Shown: positions 33,293 through 44,479 of the stretch, piece after piece
Numbering within the stretch: position 1 is the first letter of the stretch
Layout: every line of letters starts with the position of its first letter
Assembly (NCBI RefSeq): GCF_027942865.1
Contig: NC_134520.1
Coordinates: 35,255,688 to 35,319,687 of the forward strand
DNA: 64,000 nt
Direction: 5' to 3'
Source: Odontesthes bonariensis
Taxonomy: Eukaryota > Chordata > Actinopteri > Atheriniformes > Atherinopsidae
Made by a program: the position numbers and the translations under genes
The notes under the pieces: model-generated
What the model was told of the DNA's origin: nothing
The model's input: the letters and a program-made list of their open reading frames with translations, nothing else
Databases searched by the model: none

Positions 33293-33436
33293 ATGAGCTT
33301 TGACTTAAAGGATTTCATTCAGGCTCCTAGTTATGAGAAGGTGGAGTTCTGTCGTAAAGATAACTTTTTGTTTGTTGCAGAACATTTTGATATTCCTGTG
33401 AAAAAGCATGTTGCTAAACATGAAATTAAGAATATT
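33293..33436 (+). pseudogene. Retroelement gag fragment split by a Harbinger element (5' part)
   Basis: Start MSFDLKDFI as in IFIT-A. Preceded by a primer binding site with one extra G (about 33213). It is interrupted after the EIKNI residues by the Harbinger insertion; the 3' part resumes at 34932 and runs to 35123. Confidence 0.6.
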
Positions 33437-34928
33437 GGGCCTCATGCAAGAAGCGTTCGTACGCACAGATTTGTTCTTAAATCGTCCGTACGAGTGATTT
33501 AAGAGAATTTGCGCATTCACCAATCTTTTCGTATTTTACGTTTTCTTTCAGGTACGAGCAGAATTCACGAGTGATCCAGAGCTGTCGTAGGAGTTTCGTA
33601 AAATAGTCTGCTGTTATTCCAATCAAGTTTGCTTGACTAATGGATTGTATATTTAATTACTTTGAAGAAAACATAAATAAATATATACATTATACCCAAC
33701 AATGATGCTGACATTATTCTGTTTGACTTAAAATATGCACTAATCGAAGGTTAATTTGAATATGTATATAACGGGAAGCGTAACCAGCGGCTGACTTGCT
33801 ACTTTTTGATGTCTTTAGCGCGTCAGGCTCTTGGAATAGACCGTGGAGACAGACGGCTGAGATCGCGATTTAGATTGCTACAAATATGCAGCTTGCTAGA
33901 GCCACAACCCCAGAGAGAAACACGCCGATCAAACCCAATTCCCCCACACACCCTTGGATTTTTGGCCACTGGAACCTTTCAGAGGGAGATTGGAGACAGA
34001 TCGGGGGTGTCCCAGTCCTCTGTGAGCCGTGCGCTCCCCTTGGTCATCAAAACTCTCATCAGTTTATCACCCATGGTATATCAGATTCCCATACACCGCT
34101 GTGAAACAAGTACAAATTAAGAGGGACTTTCATCCCATGGCAGGACTGCCAATCATAATTGGAGCACGAGACACACATACGCATCAAAGCCCCTCTGCTG
34201 TCATGGAGCGCACTGAGCAGCTGCAGGTGGGTGTGTCTCGATACCTCGTTCATGGCGCAATATTGCCATGAACGAGGGTCTCCACCTGAACCAGCCCAGG
34301 CAGACCAGAAGGCGTGATGCCAGAGGACCCCCCTCATGGACCACCCCATCAAAGTGCCATCATGATGAGGCAACAACTGATTGCACAGCTTTAGTTGCAG
34401 TCATCGAGCGCCTGGCCATGGCGAGACGTTTTTTTTTTAAGCCATTTTCATAAAAAAACTTTTTTAAATTTTATTTCGCTGACATGGTAGTAACAGCACT
34501 CGTAATTGCTTCCCATTTCTTCGCTTTAGCAGTTCCCGTCCACTGCTTCCACTGCTAAAATGACAGATTTTTCTTTTTGGATCTCTGAAAGCAGAACTTC
34601 AATCTCAGGGCCCGTAAAGTTGTTCTTTTTGCGCCTTGATGCCATTCTCATGACGCAACACTCAACACTTCCTGGCACAGGAGAGAGGAAGCACAGCTCC
34701 TTATATGGTATCATTTTGGGCGTGGAGTATGCAAATCTACTATCCTCGTGCACGTGAACTTAAGATACGCACAGGTGTGATTAATCATTTACGCAGGTCG
34801 TTTACACACTTTTTCCGAAGTTAAGAGCGCTTGTTGAATCTGACGTGGCGTGTTCGTACGAGACCTTCTTATGAAAAAAGTAAGAGAAATTTAGAATAAA
34901 AATACGAAAATGTTCTTGCATGAGGCCC
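33437..34928. mobile_element. PIF/Harbinger element with decayed transposase and SANT/Myb accessory ORF
   Basis: Ends GGGCCTCATGCAAGAA and its complement, with ATT duplicated at 33434-33436 and 34929-34931; the unfilled sequence is seen in the sister gag copies. Inside on plus (about 33806-34180) lie pieces of a HARBI1-type transposase: LATGTFQREIGDRSGVSQSS, then in other frames FPYTA and VQIKRDFHPMAGLP. On minus (about 34526-34655) an open piece begins MASRRKKNNFTGPEIEVLL, like the SANT/Myb partner protein of Harbinger elements. Frames are broken, so the element is inactive. It is absent from IFIT-A. Confidence 0.88.
34526..34654 (-). pseudogene. Harbinger SANT/Myb-like accessory protein fragment
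   Basis: MASRRKKNNFTGPEIEVLLS is characteristic of the N-terminal trihelix/SANT domain of the Harbinger partner protein (NAIF1/MSANTD-like). The frame stops after about 43 residues. Confidence 0.6.
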
Positions 34929-34931
34929 ATT

Positions 34932-35123
34932 ATTTTGCAAAAACTGGTTGAGCTGAAAATCTTCGGGGACTCAAGTAGAACCGATCTAGAGGTTTGTGAT
35001 CATGTTTCTCCTGCTGAAGCAGGGAGTCTCCCCTTCGAAAGAGGAAGGAGCTGCTGCTTATATAAGGAAGCACACAGGAGACATTTTTACAGCCTTTTTT
35101 CCAAAAAAATTACATGTAATTAA
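34932..35123 (+). pseudogene. Retroelement gag fragment (3' part after Harbinger)
   Basis: Continuation of the fragment at 33293, running into the duplicated intron segment. Same ending as in the other copies. Confidence 0.5.
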
Positions 35124-35321
35124 CTGATATAAAAGGTCTAATTATTGAAAAACAAAGTATTTAAAATGATTGTAGAAAACATACCAAATACTTTTTGAAA
35201 ATGGGTTTCCATGAGCACTTCCTGTAACAACATTCTGGATGTGATGAATGTAGTTTTGAAGTAAAATATTTAACAGACTCAGCTTGAAAGATTTAATCTG
35301 CTGAACTTAACACTGAATACC

Positions 35322-36015
35322 GGCGGTGTTTACGGAATTATGTCGTAGAATCCCAGCGTTCTAAACCATTTTTTGATGTTTTTTGTACAGTCACAGCTTA
35401 TTATGTGATAGGGCCACTGAAACATGTTATGCCTCGTTTGAAAGCTGTGACTTTAATCTCTTTGTGGGTCAAACCTGCGTGTCTCTAGGTGCCGCCATTA
35501 GCGAGCTATCCTTAGCTAAACCAAGGCGGGTATCCACCAAAATCAACAACAAACTGAGATATCGGCTTCCCTTTCCCTCCAAGCGTGATCGCATGTTGCA
35601 AAGCTAAGCTAAGCTAACCTGTTCATAAGACCGCCTCCTTAGACTTGTCGCGTGTCTTCTTCTCCTTCTTGTTGTTTGTTTATGTTACTTTACCGCCACC
35701 CTCTGGAAACCGACACGTGCGATTGGACAAAATGCGGAAATGCACAACAATCAATGCAGCGTTATCAAAATTGTTTTTGAGTTGACGCAAAGCCATTGGC
35801 GTAATGATCAAAATGTCCAGATGATGACACCAGTTTTTGACTGCCATCTATGTCAGTTCTGTTCATCACATATTTACAAAAATAGCACAGAATGTGCATT
35901 AGAATGTATAGATTCAGAATCCATTAAAAAAAACGTAAAAACCTATTTTTACCATGTGGGAGCCAACGCATGGGCAGTAAAAACGTAGTTTTACGTGACT
36001 TGGGAGTCAATGTGT
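35322..36015. mobile_element. Unclassified insertion of about 690 bp in the IFIT-C intron
   Basis: It splits the intron segment, with CACTGAATAC present on both sides (about 35311 and 36022). IFIT-A lacks it. It has no recognisable protein. Ends read CGGCGGTGTTTACGG and TTGGGAGTCAATGTG. The class is not determined. Confidence 0.5.
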
Positions 36016-36092
36016 TAAGAAACACTGAATACACATAAATATAAAACCTGCAGGTAAGGAAAGAGGAAGTAAATAACAAGAGAACCTGAAGG

Positions 36093-36110
36093 TGGGGGCT
36101 CGTCCGGGAT
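36093..36110 (+). promoter_or_regulatory. Intact retroviral primer binding site (tRNA-Pro), IFIT-C intron
   Basis: Identical 18 nt to the site at 6480-6497, upstream of another gag-like start at 36172. Confidence 0.85.
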
Positions 36111-36171
36111 CTATAATTCCTGAGCTGAAGAAAACCACAGTAATTTGAAGGTCTTTTTAAATTGTTCGAAA

Positions 36172-36507
36172 ATGAGCTTTGACTTAAAGGAGTTCATTCA
36201 GGCTCCTAGTTATGAGAAGGTAGAGTTCTGTCGTAAAGATGACTTGTTGTAAGTTGCAGAACATTTTGATATTCCTGTGAAAAAACAAGTTGCTAAACAT
36301 GAAATTAAGAATATTGTTTTGCAAAAACTGGTTGAGATGAAAATCTTAGGGGACTCAAGTAGAACCGATCTAGAGGTTTGTGATCATGTTTCTCCTGCTG
36401 AAGCAGGGAATCTCCCCTTCGAAAGAGGAAGGAGCTGCTGCTTATATAAGGAAGCACACAGGAGACATTTTTACAGCCTCTTTTCCCAAAAAATTACATG
36501 TAATTAA
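36172..36507 (+). pseudogene. Retroelement gag fragment with premature stop
   Basis: Fourth copy of the gag start. TAA at 36250-36252 breaks the frame after about 26 residues; the downstream part is still similar. It confirms that these fragments are not maintained as protein-coding genes. Confidence 0.6.
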
Positions 36508-36823
36508 CTGATAGTGATCTAATTATCGAAAAACAAAGTATTTAAAATGATTGTAGGAAACATATCAAATACTTTTTGAAAATGTGTTTTCATGAGCACT
36601 TCCTTTAACAACATTCTGGATGTGATGAATGTAGTTTTGAAGTAAAATATTTAACAGACTCAGCTTGAAAGATTTAATCTGCTGAACTTAAGAAGCACTG
36701 AATACACATAAAAATAAAACCTGCAGTTTAGGAAAGAGGAAGTAAATAACAAGAGAACGTAAAGACTAAATAAAGAATAAAAAAGGAAAGAAAGTGGTTT
36801 AAAATAATATTAATTATCCTCAC

Positions 36824-37015
36824 CTCATCATTCAGCTTTTTTTGATAGATATGAATCTTTCTTGGATCAAACCAGGAGCTTCTCCAACGTATTTGATGAT
36901 CTGTAGATCACAACTCAGTTTGCAGAGGCTTTTATAAGCGGGTGCGCTGTTGTGCAAAGTCACAGGAGACGCTTCTCACAACACTTGTCTGTCTGGTTTA
37001 TCAGGAATGGAAACT
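36824..37015 (-). promoter_or_regulatory. IFIT-C exon 1 and promoter (TATA, ISRE)
   Basis: On minus: GGAATGGAAACT ISRE-like site (37004-37015 on plus), TATAAAAG at 36929-36936, 5' UTR, ATGATGAG at 36831-36824 and donor GTGAGG. Splicing to 32694 gives MMSQSTL. Confidence 0.8.
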
Positions 37016-37090
37016 TAGTGCCACTCAAAACAAACAAACAAAAAATAAATTTGCTGTTACTGTCGTCATCTGATTCAATCAAACACGATG

Positions 37091-37310
37091 GTTCATAATG
37101 TTGTTAAAGCTCGGAGTCGGCTCTCACTTGATGCGAGCCGGCTCTTCTGATTCACTACAAAGAGCAGGCTCTCAGAGCCGATGCTTGTGCCGAAGCCGAA
37201 GCTGGCTTTCTCCACAGCAAGTGCTACGTGCACACCCTCAACCTGGTCTCCCAGCATGCACTGAAGCTGTCGGCTGTAGCAAGACTACTAGGACAAGTGC
37301 GATGTTGTGA
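37091..37310 (+). pseudogene. Deleted hAT (ZBED1-like) remnant
   Basis: The paralogue of 7491-8285 with the middle removed: GAGCCGGCTC palindromes join directly to the segment encoding the HTLNLVSQHALKLSAVARLL part. Inactive. Confidence 0.7.
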
Positions 37311-37724
37311 TTTTAATTTCAAGGCTCACATTTGTGCTGTATTTTTTATTTATTTTAGAGGCTTTATTTTGGCCAAGTGTTTTATTTTTTTATCTTACAG
37401 CACTACTTCAGAGAGCACTGAGTAGTCAGAGCACTTTACTTATCATTTAAGAACATATTGAACAATTGATTATATTAAGTTATGTTTAAACTGGCCCAAT
37501 TTGTGTTGTGTGGAAATTTCAATTAATTTTGTAACTGTAAACTTAAAAAAATGCTGTACATGTTAAGTACCTCTTTTTTTCTCAGTTGAAATAATTGTCA
37601 GCTGCTGGACTGACTGACACAGACTGATGTGCATTGTTTATGGGAACGACATTCATGGTTTATCATCTCTTGAAGTTTAGGATTCAACTTGTTTGTTTTT
37701 TAAGGTGGAAAAGAAAATTACAAC

Positions 37725-38490
37725 TAGAAGAGCTGTTCCTGCGAAACAGCTGTGAAAATGCTTATGAGCTGAATGGGGATAGCTGACCATGCTAAAAAAG
37801 CTGAAAATAGTTCAATTTTAGCAGTAATTCTGTTGCTGAGGTATTGGTTGAAGGATTTTTGTGTACCACCAAACTTAACATTGGAGTTAGTCAGAGAACT
37901 TGAGAGTTTGATCTCGGTTCAAGACTCATGGCTGAAATTCTGTAATTGTGAGCTCTTTAGTAGTTACATTAGCTGAAAGAGGACAATTATTCCTACATTT
38001 TAAGGTATAATGTGTTTCTCTAAGTTAAACTGTATGAAAGTTAGAGGAATTTGTTTGAAAAAACTGAACATTTTTAAACTTTCCAGCACGCACTCAACTG
38101 TGTGCTCATTCATGAAAACCAAGAAGGAGCAAAATGTTCATGTTTTTGAAACTGTCATATTTCAAAATTGGATGAAGATTTTAAAAAGCTGAAACAATTG
38201 GTAATAGCTGAATGTCTTGTGACCCATTTAAAGTTTGAATGGTGTCTCTAGCTGAAAGCATGCAGAAGTAGTTAGGTTGGAAAGAGGAGGAAGTTTTAGA
38301 AGAGCTGAAAGCAGTTTCCATTCATTTGAATGACAGGAAAATTTGAATAAAAGTAGAATATATTAAAAAGTGTAAAAGTTAGAAACACCAAAAATGAAAG
38401 TAGGAATGTGCTGAAAGAGCTGAACATTTTGATACCAAAATTGTTGAAATAGCTGAAAGTATGCAGAAGTAGTTAGGTGCCAAAAACTGT
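37725..38490. repeat. Single satellite unit downstream of IFIT-D
   Basis: One unit of the 790-bp family, most similar to the one at 8705. It is followed by the conserved flank block with an expanded, interrupted CA run at about 38590-38626. Confidence 0.85.
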
Positions 38491-38919
38491 CGGAATAATA
38501 ATAATAAAGGGAAACAGGAACTTAATAGTGAGAATGCTTTATACATTCTCACAATTACAGATTATATCGAATCAGGGGGAAATAAGAAACACAAACACAA
38601 ACACACACACACACACACACACACAGGATGGAAAAGGGAGAATAACACAAAGAGGGGAAAACACAGCTGAACCCAGAGACCCAAGACATGTTCCTTCTGT
38701 TCTGGTTCTTTCTGGAGTTTCTGCTGCTGCTGTTTATCAGTTTGATGCTGTTAGAGCTTCTGGTTCAGTTGAACTTTACCCAGTAAAATGTTTGTTCTTT
38801 TCCAACAATTCATTTTCTGTAGAGATGCCTGATGAGAAAGTTTATTCAGCTCACAGTTTGTATTGAACGGATACATCAAAGGAAACATCAAATATTCAGA
38901 CGTGTTAAGTTTTGCACAT

Positions 38920-38925
38920 TTTATT
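38920..38925 (-). terminator. Polyadenylation signal of IFIT-D
   Basis: AATAAA on the minus strand about 360 nt past the IFIT-D stop. Confidence 0.6.
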
Positions 38926-39286
38926 CACATAAAATGTTTGAATACATAAAACTCTTGTACAGTCACCAGAAAAAGATATTTTTCATGAACATATTTGTTC
39001 AGTAGTGTTATTACAGCTTAAAAGCAGCATTTTATGCTCTAACTAGTTGCATCTGTTCTGTTTATAAAAGCAGAGACTGAGTTTTGTGTCACACTGCAAA
39101 CATTACAGTCTTCTTTCTAAAACTATCACATATCAGACACCACAGATTTAAGAAATGGTATTATTTTAAAAAAAATTTTTTTGTGAGCATGAGATTAAAT
39201 TTTCTCTCCTCCATCTTGAGCTCAGCTGTTAACACACAGATGTGAAAAGCTTTCTCTTCAGATTTGGAGCCCGTGTCTTTAAGAAC

Positions 39287-40577
39287 TCACTCAGACTCAG
39301 AATCTTGCAGATTTGCCAGAAACTCCTGGATTTCTCTGCACATTCTGTCCCTGCCTCGCTCTGCGATCTTCTGCAGCGTTTTGATGCTGTTCTGCCTGTA
39401 GAAGCCCTGGTGAGGTATCTCTGCTGCCTTCATGTTATACCGAATCGACTTCTGTCTGTCTTTTCGATCATAGAACAAGTATCTTGCGTAGCCGTTGTAG
39501 ATCAGCTGTTTTTCTGGAGGGTCCAGATCTGCCTCCAGCAGCTCCTTGTATATCTGATCGGCTTTCGTCAGGCCCCGAGCTGACTTTGCATGTATTGCTG
39601 CCAGGTCGATCTTCTTGGATAATGAAGCTTGAGGGTAAAGAGAGATCACCTCCTCAGTCAAACCGATGGCTCTGTCAAGCATTCTTTGATTTGGGCGGCC
39701 GTCTCTGGAAGAAGTGATTTTCCATTTGTAGCAGAGTGCAGCACACCTCTTCAGGTAGGGCTCATCTGGATGCTTCTTCAGCGCCTCCTCTACCACATCA
39801 ATGGCATCATCATAGAGCTTGAGTTCTCTGTACAGCCTCACCAGTGGTTTCATGCCGCTGTAGCTGCTGACAGGATTGATTAAAATCTTTTTTGCCAACT
39901 CGTGTGCCTCATCTTCAAGTTGCTCTCCTCTCCTGACACGTTGGTGCAGGTCACGAGCAGCGAGGTAAAAGTTCTCTGGATCCTCCTCTCTGGCCATTCT
40001 GATCTCCTCCAAGACGTCCTCCAGGTCTGTGTCACTGTGCTTATGAACACTCATCAACCCCACCACCCGGCTGGTCTGCCACTGCACCATGTCTGGCTTC
40101 ATCCTGATGGCTCTCTGGAAGTAATCTGCTGCCAGCAGCTGCTTGTCTTTGTCAAACTTCATCAGAGTCCAGGCCTTCTCTGCTAAGATCTCTGGGTGGA
40201 GCTCATCCTGTAGTGGAGATGGGTATTTCTTTATCAGGGCTTCCACCTTTGACAGGTAATCTTGACTTTTATCCTCTTCGCCCAGATGATGGTGCAGCCA
40301 TGCCAGGTTCCCGTAGTTCACCACCAACCAGGGACCCTCCTCTGTGTTTCTCAGCTGGTGTAAGGCCTCCGTGGCCCTGCTGAAGAGACGTCGGGCCTCT
40401 TCAAAGGAGCCCAACTTGTATTGGATGAACCCCTGCAGGTTGTAAATGTGACCCAGCCAGCAGTTTCCTTCCTCTGTGCCGATGTCCTCCAGCTTACCCT
40501 TTAGACGGAGAATTTTGTTCTTTTTGGGGTCCAGCCCCCAGGTGAAGTGACACTCCAGGGCTTCCAGTTTGGACTGA
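39287..40577 (-). CDS. ifit: IFIT-D: interferon-induced protein with tetratricopeptide repeats, exon 2
   Basis: Fourth intact IFIT coding exon. With exon 1 at 48836-48843 (ATGATGAG) it encodes about 432 aa from MMSQSKLEALECHF to DSESE. It is the counterpart of IFIT-B, sharing the N-terminus and the intron layout. It has its own changes, such as KITSSRDGRPNQRM and DVLEEIRMAREEDPENFY. The TPR-like array is complete. The intron is about 8.3 kb. The acceptor is AG at 40578-40579; the longer open frame to 40789 is intron read-through. The TATA position reads CATAAAAG, which could lower basal expression. Confidence 0.93.
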
Positions 40578-40849
40578 CTCTGAGCAGCACTGATGGAAAA
40601 GCATTTAAAAAGATGTATTAATGACCAGAGAGATGACACAATCTGCTCAGAGAAATAGATGATTACAATAATCACATTGTGAACCCTTACAGTCAAAAAC
40701 AAAACAAAAAAGTTCCTCAGGACCAAAGTGTGGTGTGACAAGTGGTCAGAACCTTTCGCCCTTTCAGGGTCCTTTTGTAATACACACAAAGATGCCTTCA
40801 GTCACATCGCTTGGCCCTATTTTCTCTCCCTTCGTATCACTGCCTGCTG

Positions 40850-41195
40850 TGCAGACCGAGCAGTAAACACCGTAACAGGCGCGGCTATCGGCAGGTGGCT
40901 CGACGCATTGATATCAAGGGAGGCAAAAATAGGGCCAAGATTGTGAGGTCTGACTTTTTCTAGATGGACGATTTTGTGATGCAAATGTATTACTCTTTTG
41001 AACGCATATTGTTTTGAGAAGCAAAACGCTTTATTTTTTAAGCCCCAGCCAACTAGCCGGACTACCTTCGTGGACGCCTAAACGAGGCTGGAACTCTGCT
41101 CACAGGACGCAGCAGGGGGTAAGAAGATGTTCATAAAGGATGTTGCTGATATAGGATGTCATACAGCTTCATGTCAAAAGAGACAAACTATCCCT
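40850..41195 (-). mobile_element. TTAA-type element end, IFIT-D intron
   Basis: Paralogue of 11750-12124, ending in TCCCT next to TTAA at 41196-41199. A few substitutions (for example AGACAAACTATCCC) separate the copies. Confidence 0.55.
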
Positions 41196-41199
41196 TTAA

Positions 41200-41960
41200 G
41201 GCTGATTTATGGTCGCCTATGGAGAGCTATGGAGAGCCCTCTCCTTCGACGGAGACGCTCTCCGTCCTATCTATCCGTTGAGGAGACGGAGACTCGCGGA
41301 GACCGCAAGGGTTGTGATTGGTCGGCTAACAACATCATTTCCGTAATCACTTTTCCGGTTTAGCTCCTTCCTCTCAGAACAACAACAACTGCCATTTCTG
41401 AAGGAGTTTACTGTGTGCCGGTCAACATTTGGTCAAAATTATTTGCATTTCAACATCAACAAGCTCCAACTCCAACAACAGTCTTTCTCTCTCGGTCGCC
41501 ATCGTTCACTGTGAGGAGTGGAACGGAGCCGGAAGGTGAACAACCAATCAACCACTTTCACTATAGACGTCGCCAGATTGGGTCGTCTAACGTAGCGCCG
41601 CCTACTGATTGGGAGGTGAATTGCCTTGGCATTAATAGCTAGTGTGTGCCTTAATCCGTGGGTAATCCCCCCTTCAATGCATTAAAGGTTGGCCGTTGGC
41701 ATCAAGACATCACCATGAGCGAATGATTTACGTACTCTGACGACACCCTGCCCGCTCCGAAAGCGTATCCACAATTCCAGTTTAAGCTCATCGACTTATT
41801 CCTGCCAGGGCTGAGCGACTAGTCCTTCACAATTTCTACCCTATACAACACAGCACGACTGGCTTCCTTCACAGCCACCTGCTTCACAACACATCACACA
41901 AGCTGCTGTTCGCCCAATTTTGTCTTAATTCAAACACTCAGCACTTCTATGCTCAACAGT
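41200..41960. other. Duplicated non-coding block in IFIT-D intron
   Basis: Counterpart of 12129-12885, lacking about 30 bp near 41270. No gene recognised. After about 41880 the two introns diverge. Confidence 0.4.
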
Positions 41961-41969
41961 TTTCTTTAA

Positions 41970-42540
41970 AGTGATGGTTCGGAGTAGATTCACCCTAGGG
42001 TCATTTGAACCGTGACATCCAGCCAAGTAGCCCACCCGAAGTTTTTTCGATCCTGGCTGAACATCAGCTGAGATACTGAGTTATCCCGAATAGCTTAGCA
42101 CAAGCGCTGATGGACCCTGGAAGTATCTCCAAAATTACCACACTAAAATCACATGCCATGACACAAAACTTTTACAGTAGTACAAATATGGTCTGTACTC
42201 ACAAAACGATGCATTTGGAAGTTTGAAAATAGTCCAGGAGTTTATTATTATCAACACAAGCCTGATAGCTTCTCTGCTGCTAAAGCTGCGTCGACGTCAC
42301 TTCTGGGAGCTTCAAAGTAAGATGAGGGTTGATCTACTACTGTAGACAACAAAGTAAGGCTGCTCAATTTCTCCATTGATAAAATAAATTCACAACTCTA
42401 CAACATAAAAATTCATAAAAAATCATGTAGAATATAGCATATACTTTGTTGTCTACAGTAGTAGATCAACCCTCATCTTACATTTAAGCTCCCAGATCAA
42501 GGAAGTGACGTCGACGCAGCTTTAGCAGCAGAGAAGCTAT
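41970..42540. mobile_element. TTAA-type foldback element, left end AGTGATGGTTCGGAG (truncated)
   Basis: Starts after TTAA at 41966-41969. An inner inverted repeat (GCTGCGTCGACGTCAC about 42285 and its complement near 42507; AGTAGTAGATCAACC complement pairs) spans 42260-42540. The right terminus is missing because LINE sequence follows directly. Confidence 0.55.
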
Positions 42541-43083
42541 TAGGCAACTTCACTGGCTCCCAGTCAAAGCACGCGTCACCTATAAAATCCTTCTCTTCAC
42601 CTACAAATCTCTCCACTCACTCGCACCTGAGTACATCTCTGATCTCCTCCACCCCTACTCCCAGTCGCGGCTTCTGCGCTCCTCAGACAAGGACCTACTT
42701 TCCGTTCCTCGCACCAGACTAAAAACATATGGAGATAGGGCCTTCTGTTCAACTGCCCCTACTAGGGATGGGAATCTGACAATGTTTAAATCCAGGCTGA
42801 AAACAGTTCTGTTTAGCTGTGCATATGACACCTGAAAGTATTTTATCTGCACTCTTCACTTTTAAATTAATTAATTAATTATTATTTTTTATGGGTTTTT
42901 AAAAAAAATTTTTTTTTAAATTTTTATTATTATTTTATTTATTTATTTATTTATTTATTTATTTTATTTTATTTTTTACATTTTTAATGATTTTATTTCC
43001 TTCTTGTGATTTTATGTAGCTGTGAAGCACTTTGAATTGCCTTGTGTATGAATTGTGCTCTATAAATAAAATTGCCTTGCCTT
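42541..43083 (+). pseudogene. L2/Rex-like LINE, ORF2 C-terminus and 3' tail
   Basis: Encodes HWLPVKARVTYKILLFTYKS, APEYISDLL and LLSVPRTRLKTYG-type residues, the well-known C-terminal signature of L2/Rex1-like ORF2, ending FKSRLKTVLFSCAYDT before a stop. An AT-rich 3' UTR (42860-42985) and the tail CTATAAATAAAATTGCC follow. A 5'-truncated relic on the plus strand. Confidence 0.8.
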
Positions 43084-43084
43084 C

Positions 43085-43430
43085 TTCAGCTTAACGCCAC
43101 ACCGGCTCGCGGTCCGGTTGAAACCACGCTCTGCCATTTTTGCGGCAATCGGCTGGAAAACTTTTTGGTTTGGCACAGCGCCATCGAGCTCCCGCTGCAC
43201 AGCCTCCTCGCCGACAACGGAGAGCAGAGCCTGGAACCGGTCCTGGGTGCTGGGTACCCCAAGCAAAAGGGTTACACAGACATGGGAACCATGGGTTCCA
43301 TGGTAACGGGTTCCATGGTAACAGGTACCATGGGACCGGTACGCTTTCCTGGTAGTGGAAACACTGAAATAAGCGAATTGTTCCAACCCGACCCGTACCG
43401 GACTGCATAGTGGAAACGAGGCTTTTGATA
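43085..43430 (-). pseudogene. Fragment with SANT/Myb-like domain (Harbinger partner type)
   Basis: On minus, residues DRFQALLSVVGEEAVQRELD, NQKVFQPIAAKMAERGFNRT and CGVKLKKARQF follow the pattern of a trihelix/SANT protein of DNA transposons. Before it is a stretch with repeated TTCCATGGTAAC. Truncated by the LINE tail on its left. Confidence 0.5.
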
Positions 43431-43697
43431 CACTGTGAAATGGACTGAATTAGTTGAGAATTGACAAGAGTGCTCGGTTAAAAAAAAAAAAAAGAGGATT
43501 TATCTTTAGACAAGTTTGTCTGTTCTGAATCTGAAAGACAGGCTGCTATTGAAAATAAGAATTTTTGTTCTTAATTGCTTGCCTGGTTAAATAAAGGTAA
43601 ATCATGAAAGTGTTTATAAAAGTGATTCTATGTTTTGTATTTGAAATGACATTTGAGAAAGCACTTACTTGAGTTGTTTGTTACTCATAAATTATTA
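43431..43697. other. Intron sequence with a probable LINE/SINE tail
   Basis: Contains CTTGCCTGGTTAAATAAAGG at about 43580-43600, a tail seen on some fish non-LTR elements. No other feature recognised. Confidence 0.35.
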
Positions 43698-43705
43698 CTT
43701 AAGTT

Positions 43706-44471
43706 TAGTGATGCTCCGATCGATCGGCTGCCGATCATGATCGGCCGATAATTCCCAAAAATAGCCTGATCGGCGATCGGAAAAATATGCGATCAAAAAA
43801 CCGATCACGTGACGTAAATTACTAGCGACCACTTTCTCATGTGGTACGTGACGTGTGTACAGAACCGAACAGGCAAAACCTCTACAGTGCATCTCGACAA
43901 CATGACCTCTCCTGTCTGGAATTTCTTCAAAGTGTGTCAGAAAGATGTGAAACTTGCTGCGGTCACGCCATCTGCGCTTCGGAGAGGCACGGTCGCGCTA
44001 GCTACACTTGAAAATCGAGTGCCCGTTTACATCACGTCGTACGGTAAAGCGTGTGAGCAGATTTATGGTGCAGAGTGCACCCCGTAAACTCAGAAATCTA
44101 TATCGAAGTTGATTTTTCATTTGTTGGAATACATACACCTGTCATTACTTGGTTGTTTTTTTAATACATTCTTTTTAATGATTAAAACAAAATGATAGAA
44201 CAAAATTATTGAAGCATATTCAGAATCAAACTCATTTCTGCATAGTCAGATTTGAAAACTTAACTTAGAACCAAATCAAAATTTTCTCTGCAAACTCCAC
44301 CAGATTCTTGTTCTACATGTCCCCAGCTACCTCTGGTGGTTTAATTTCTATAAATGGTGCACTCTCTGCTAGATGAAAGGCATGGAAATGTCCGATTCCT
44401 TCCGTGATCGGCAATCGGGCAGATCATGATTTTAGTGATCGGTCCAAAAAATGCTGATCGGAGCATCACTA
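43706..44471 (+). mobile_element. hAT element remnant with BED-finger fragment
   Basis: Ends TAGTGATGCTCCGATC and GATCGGAGCATCACTA, with 8-bp flanks CTTAAGTT (43698-43705) and CTTTAGTT (44472-44479) differing at one base. The interior repeats GATCGGC palindromes. On plus, at about 43901, an open piece reads MTSPVWNFFKVCQKDVKLAAV, the start of a BED-type zinc finger as in ZBED-like hAT transposases, but the second cysteine/histidine half is missing. Non-autonomous. Confidence 0.85.
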
Positions 44472-44479
44472 CTTTAGTT

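Noticed and set aside
33806-34120. A functional HARBI1 gene
   Set aside because: The transposase is in pieces in different frames and bounded by element ends with a target duplication.
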